Shown: in pieces, positions 61,390 through 64,000 of the stretch
How the letters are laid out: every line of letters starts with the position of its first letter
Position numbering within the stretch: the stretch's first letter is position 1
Source: Caenorhabditis elegans
Lineage: Eukaryota; Nematoda; Chromadorea; Rhabditida; Rhabditidae
Length of the DNA stretch: 64,000 nucleotides
Direction: 5' to 3'
Assembly: GCF_000002985.6 (NCBI RefSeq)
Contig: NC_003283.11
Coordinates: 6,820,001-6,884,000 of the forward strand
The notes under the pieces: model-generated
What the model was told of the DNA's origin: nothing
Database searches by the model: none
What the model saw: only the letters and a program-made list of their open reading frames with translations
Made by a program: the position numbers and the translations under genes

Positions 61390-64000
61390 ATGGCTACGGT
61401 GAGTTTTTTTTTTCAAAAATTTCAAAACATAGTAAAACTTATAGAACTCGAATATGAGCAAAATTTTAAGAGATTATCGTCAAAAAAATTACTTTTATGT
61501 ATTTTGAGAATAGAACACAATTAAAAAAAAATACACACAATATAAATTTTTCAACTAGAACTTTTAATTGAAAATTATTTTTTCTCCAGGTCGACGGCAA
61601 TTCAGGCGCCTATACCCAAGATGAGGACTATGATGACAACTCGTCCGCCCGCCTCTTCGAACGTTCTCGTATCAAGGCACTAGCAGGTGAGTGACACTTT
61701 GAATCTTCTCTGAACCCTTCAAGTCCATTAGCTTTGGCCGAAACCAATAAAAAGTTTTTTCAACCGCTATAGTGGACTAGCTTTTTTTAGTTGTGCTCAT
61801 TGAGCCGATATTCACTGAACCAAACTCTAAAGTTTAAAAAAATTTAAGAGGTAATTTTCAGTTTCGAATGCCAAAAATGTCTTGAAAGATTTTTTGCTGT
61901 TTATCAGACCGTTCATTACTTCTTGAAAACTGATAACTAAAAGTGTCGGCATGCCGTCAACATTTTATCTAGAAATCAATAGAAACTCTGATAGGAACTT
62001 GCAAACAAACACTATTTTACTTGTGCATTCTCTTTACAATGTCGTCGGTGGATGACGAGCATCATCCTTCAATTGAAGTTGATATTCCTGACGTTTATGA
62101 AAGTGCATCTGACTGTGAAAAAACTGAAGACTGCACCTATCTAGGATCTATTCTCAAGGCGAAAAAATCATTGCGAAAAACCAAGAAAGTCGCTAGTCCT
62201 GGTATCTATCCGGGCTCGGCGGGTGCTCTTTCATCTCTTTCAAATGGCCTAGCCGATGAGAATAGATCGCCAACTAGTGCTGAAGTTTCTGATTCAGTAT
62301 GTGGACAAAAATCTATAAATTCAGTTGACTTGAGGTTCAGAGGATTGAGAGGTTAGACATTTTAATGCGAATTTTTTGGGTTAATTCTTCTAAAACATGT
62401 ATTTTCAGATGAACGTGAACTCGTGCAAAAGAAAACATTTACAAAATGGGTCAACTCACACTTGGTTCGAGTCAGCTGCAAAGTACAAGTGAGTAATATT
62501 TTTCGAAACCCCGTTTATTAAAATTAATAATTTTCAGGACCTCTACATGGATATGCGAGACGGAAAAATGCTCCTCCGACTCCTCGCAGTTCTTTCCGGT
62601 GAACGTCTGGTGAGTTGTATTTTTTTTTCAAAAAATTATTCAAAAGCGTCATTTCAAAAAAAAACTCCTTCCTCAAAAAAAATCAATGAGACGAGGCGAC
62701 GTCTTTTTGCAAGCAGCTTGCAAGCTTTTCCCGGAAGAAAAGAGATAGACTGGCCCGAGAAGGAAAACTAATTGAATTCGAAAATGTGCAAACTTTTTTC
62801 TTGGTCTTTCAAAAAACTTCCAAATTTTCAGCCGAAACCGACGCCGGGAAAAATGCGTATCCACTGTCTTGAGAACGTTGAGAAAGGTTTGCAATTCTTG
62901 CGCAATCAACACGTGCATCTCGAAAACTTGGGTTCACACGATATCGTTGACGGAAATTCACGCCTCACGTTGGGTCTCATCTGGACGATCATCCTTCGAT
63001 TCCAGATCCAAGATATCACATTTGAAGACGCTGACAATCACGAGACACGTTCAGCGAAGGAGGCCTTGTTACTGTGGTGCCAGATGAAAACTGCTGGATA
63101 TCCAAATGTCAACGTCAAGAACTTCTCAACCAGTTGGAGAGATGGTCTTGCATTCAATGCACTTATTCATAAACATAGACCTGATCTCGTAGACTACGAT
63201 AATTTACAAAAATCGAATGCTCTTTACAATTTGCAATCTGCTTTTGATACCGCAGAAAATCAATTGGGATTGGCCAAGTTCCTCGATGCCGAAGATGTGA
63301 ACGTTGACCAACCTGATGAGAAATCCATTATCACTTATGTAGTTACATATTATCATTACTTCAACAAACTGAAACAAGATAACATCCAAGGAAAACGTAT
63401 CGGAAAAGTGATTAATGAGTTGATGGAGAACGACAAAATGATCAATCGATACGAAACTCTTTCATCTGATTTGCTCGAATGGATCAATGCCAAGATCCAA
63501 CTTCTCAACGAACGTCATTTTGAGAATAATTTGGAAGGTGTTCAAAGACAGCTCACCGAGTTCAACGACTACCGTACTCAGGAGAAACCACCAAAGTTCG
63601 ATGAAAAGGGAGAGCTCGAAGTACTTCTGTTCACTCTTCAATCAGCTATGCGTGCCAACAATCAGAGACCTTTCGTGCCGAGAGAAGGAAAACTGATTGC
63701 TGATATCAACCGAGTGAGTTTTTTTCCTAAAATCTTATTATGCCTAATTATTAAAAAGTGCATTATTTATTTAAAACCATCTATTTTCAGGCATGGCAAT
63801 CCCTTGAGAAGGCAGAACACGAACGAGAACTTGTCCTGAAAGAGGAACTCATTCGTCAAGAGAAACTCGAACAACTCGCAGCCCGATTCAACAGAAAGGC
63901 CGAGATGCGAGAGACTTGGCTCACAGAAAACCAACGGCTTGTCAGTCAGGACAATTTCGGAAACGACTTGTCTTCGGTGGAAGCTGCCACCAAAAAGCAC
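61390..64000 (+). CDS. unc-70: Beta-spectrin, 5' part (runs off the window)
   Basis: Exons 61390-61398, 61590-61686, 62409-62488, 62538-62609, 62832-63713 and 63791 to beyond the window. The N-terminus [20 protein letters not shown] leads to the two actin-binding calponin-homology domains. CH1 starts [18 protein letters not shown] and continues [18 protein letters not shown]2 is [20 protein letters not shown] followed by [20 protein letters not shown]. Then comes the first spectrin repeat, with [20 protein letters not shown]. Beta-spectrin binds actin and pairs with alpha-spectrin (SPC-1) in the submembrane skeleton of neurons, muscle and epidermis, and protects axons from mechanical strain. 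All residues and splice sites seen here are intact. The frame is open to the last base. UNC-70 is the only conventional beta-spectrin of the worm, so the assignment is firm. Confidence 0.97.
62039..62351 (+). CDS. unc-70: Alternative first coding exon of unc-70
   Basis: An open exon from ATG 62039 encodes about 104 residues, [20 protein letters not shown] onward, and includes the basic run [17 protein letters not shown]. It ends in phase 1 at AGAG|GTTAGA, the same phase as exon 61590-61686, so either can join the shared exon at 62409. The upstream 300 bp have no acceptor that decides the issue, so a separate promoter inside the intron is likely. The product would be a spectrin with a longer, acidic-then-basic N-terminus before the CH domains. 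Confidence 0.75.

Noticed and set aside
1-64000. CRISPR arrays, operons with phage-like or bacterial defence genes
   Set aside because: The DNA is clearly eukaryotic with spliced nematode genes; no regularly spaced repeats of that kind occur.

Overview
The window reads as nuclear DNA of a Caenorhabditis nematode, most likely C. elegans chromosome V. The evidence is about 35% GC, many 40-60 bp introns with TTTTCAG acceptors, a tandem cuticle-collagen cluster, serpentine receptors, and an unmistakable beta-spectrin (unc-70) at the right edge. From memory only, the order collagen-collagen-collagen, 3-hydroxyacyl-CoA dehydratase, lectin/fibrinogen protein matches cosmid T15B7 (col-141, col-142, col-143, hpo-8), with unc-70 on the neighbouring K11C4. 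All exon structures below were joined by hand from splice signals, reading phase and family logic. Where I list exons for an intact gene, their summed lengths divide by three.

Left third (1-20 kb), gene-dense: a TA-flanked MITE; an 18-exon DUF288/STELLO-like gene (+) containing a dead exon; an srw-type GPCR (-); three tandem collagens (+) with TATA boxes; a prominin-topology membrane protein (-) between collagens 2 and 3; a coiled-coil protein (-); and the very-long-chain 3-hydroxyacyl-CoA dehydratase hpo-8 (+).

Middle (20-35 kb): an anion-type Cys-loop channel (-) lies head-to-head, 20 bp apart, with a secreted C-type-lectin/fibrinogen fusion gene (+). Intron 3 of the latter carries a ~940 bp repeat whose near-identical copy sits 4.26 kb downstream. 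A possible small minus-strand gene, a degraded ORF, a decayed UDP-glucuronosyltransferase pseudogene (+) and a divergent G-alpha subunit (-) follow.

Right part (35-64 kb) is gene-poor: about 13.7 kb without a firm gene, then a FMRFamide-receptor-like GPCR (+) whose N-terminal exon I place at 48.5 kb, with a hairpin element in its first intron. About 8 kb of non-coding DNA with CT-rich and CG-richer blocks follows. The 5' part of unc-70 (+) comes last, with two alternative first exons, the actin-binding CH domains and the start of the spectrin repeats; it runs off the window.

Functionally the window is a mixture: cuticle structure, ER lipid elongation, neuronal signalling (channel, two GPCRs, a G-alpha) and membrane skeleton. 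I see no operon-like tight same-strand cluster. The most unusual items are the dead exon in the DUF288 gene, the recent exon-1 homogenisation of collagens 2 and 3, the lectin-fibrinogen/channel head-to-head pair, and the intronic hairpin.
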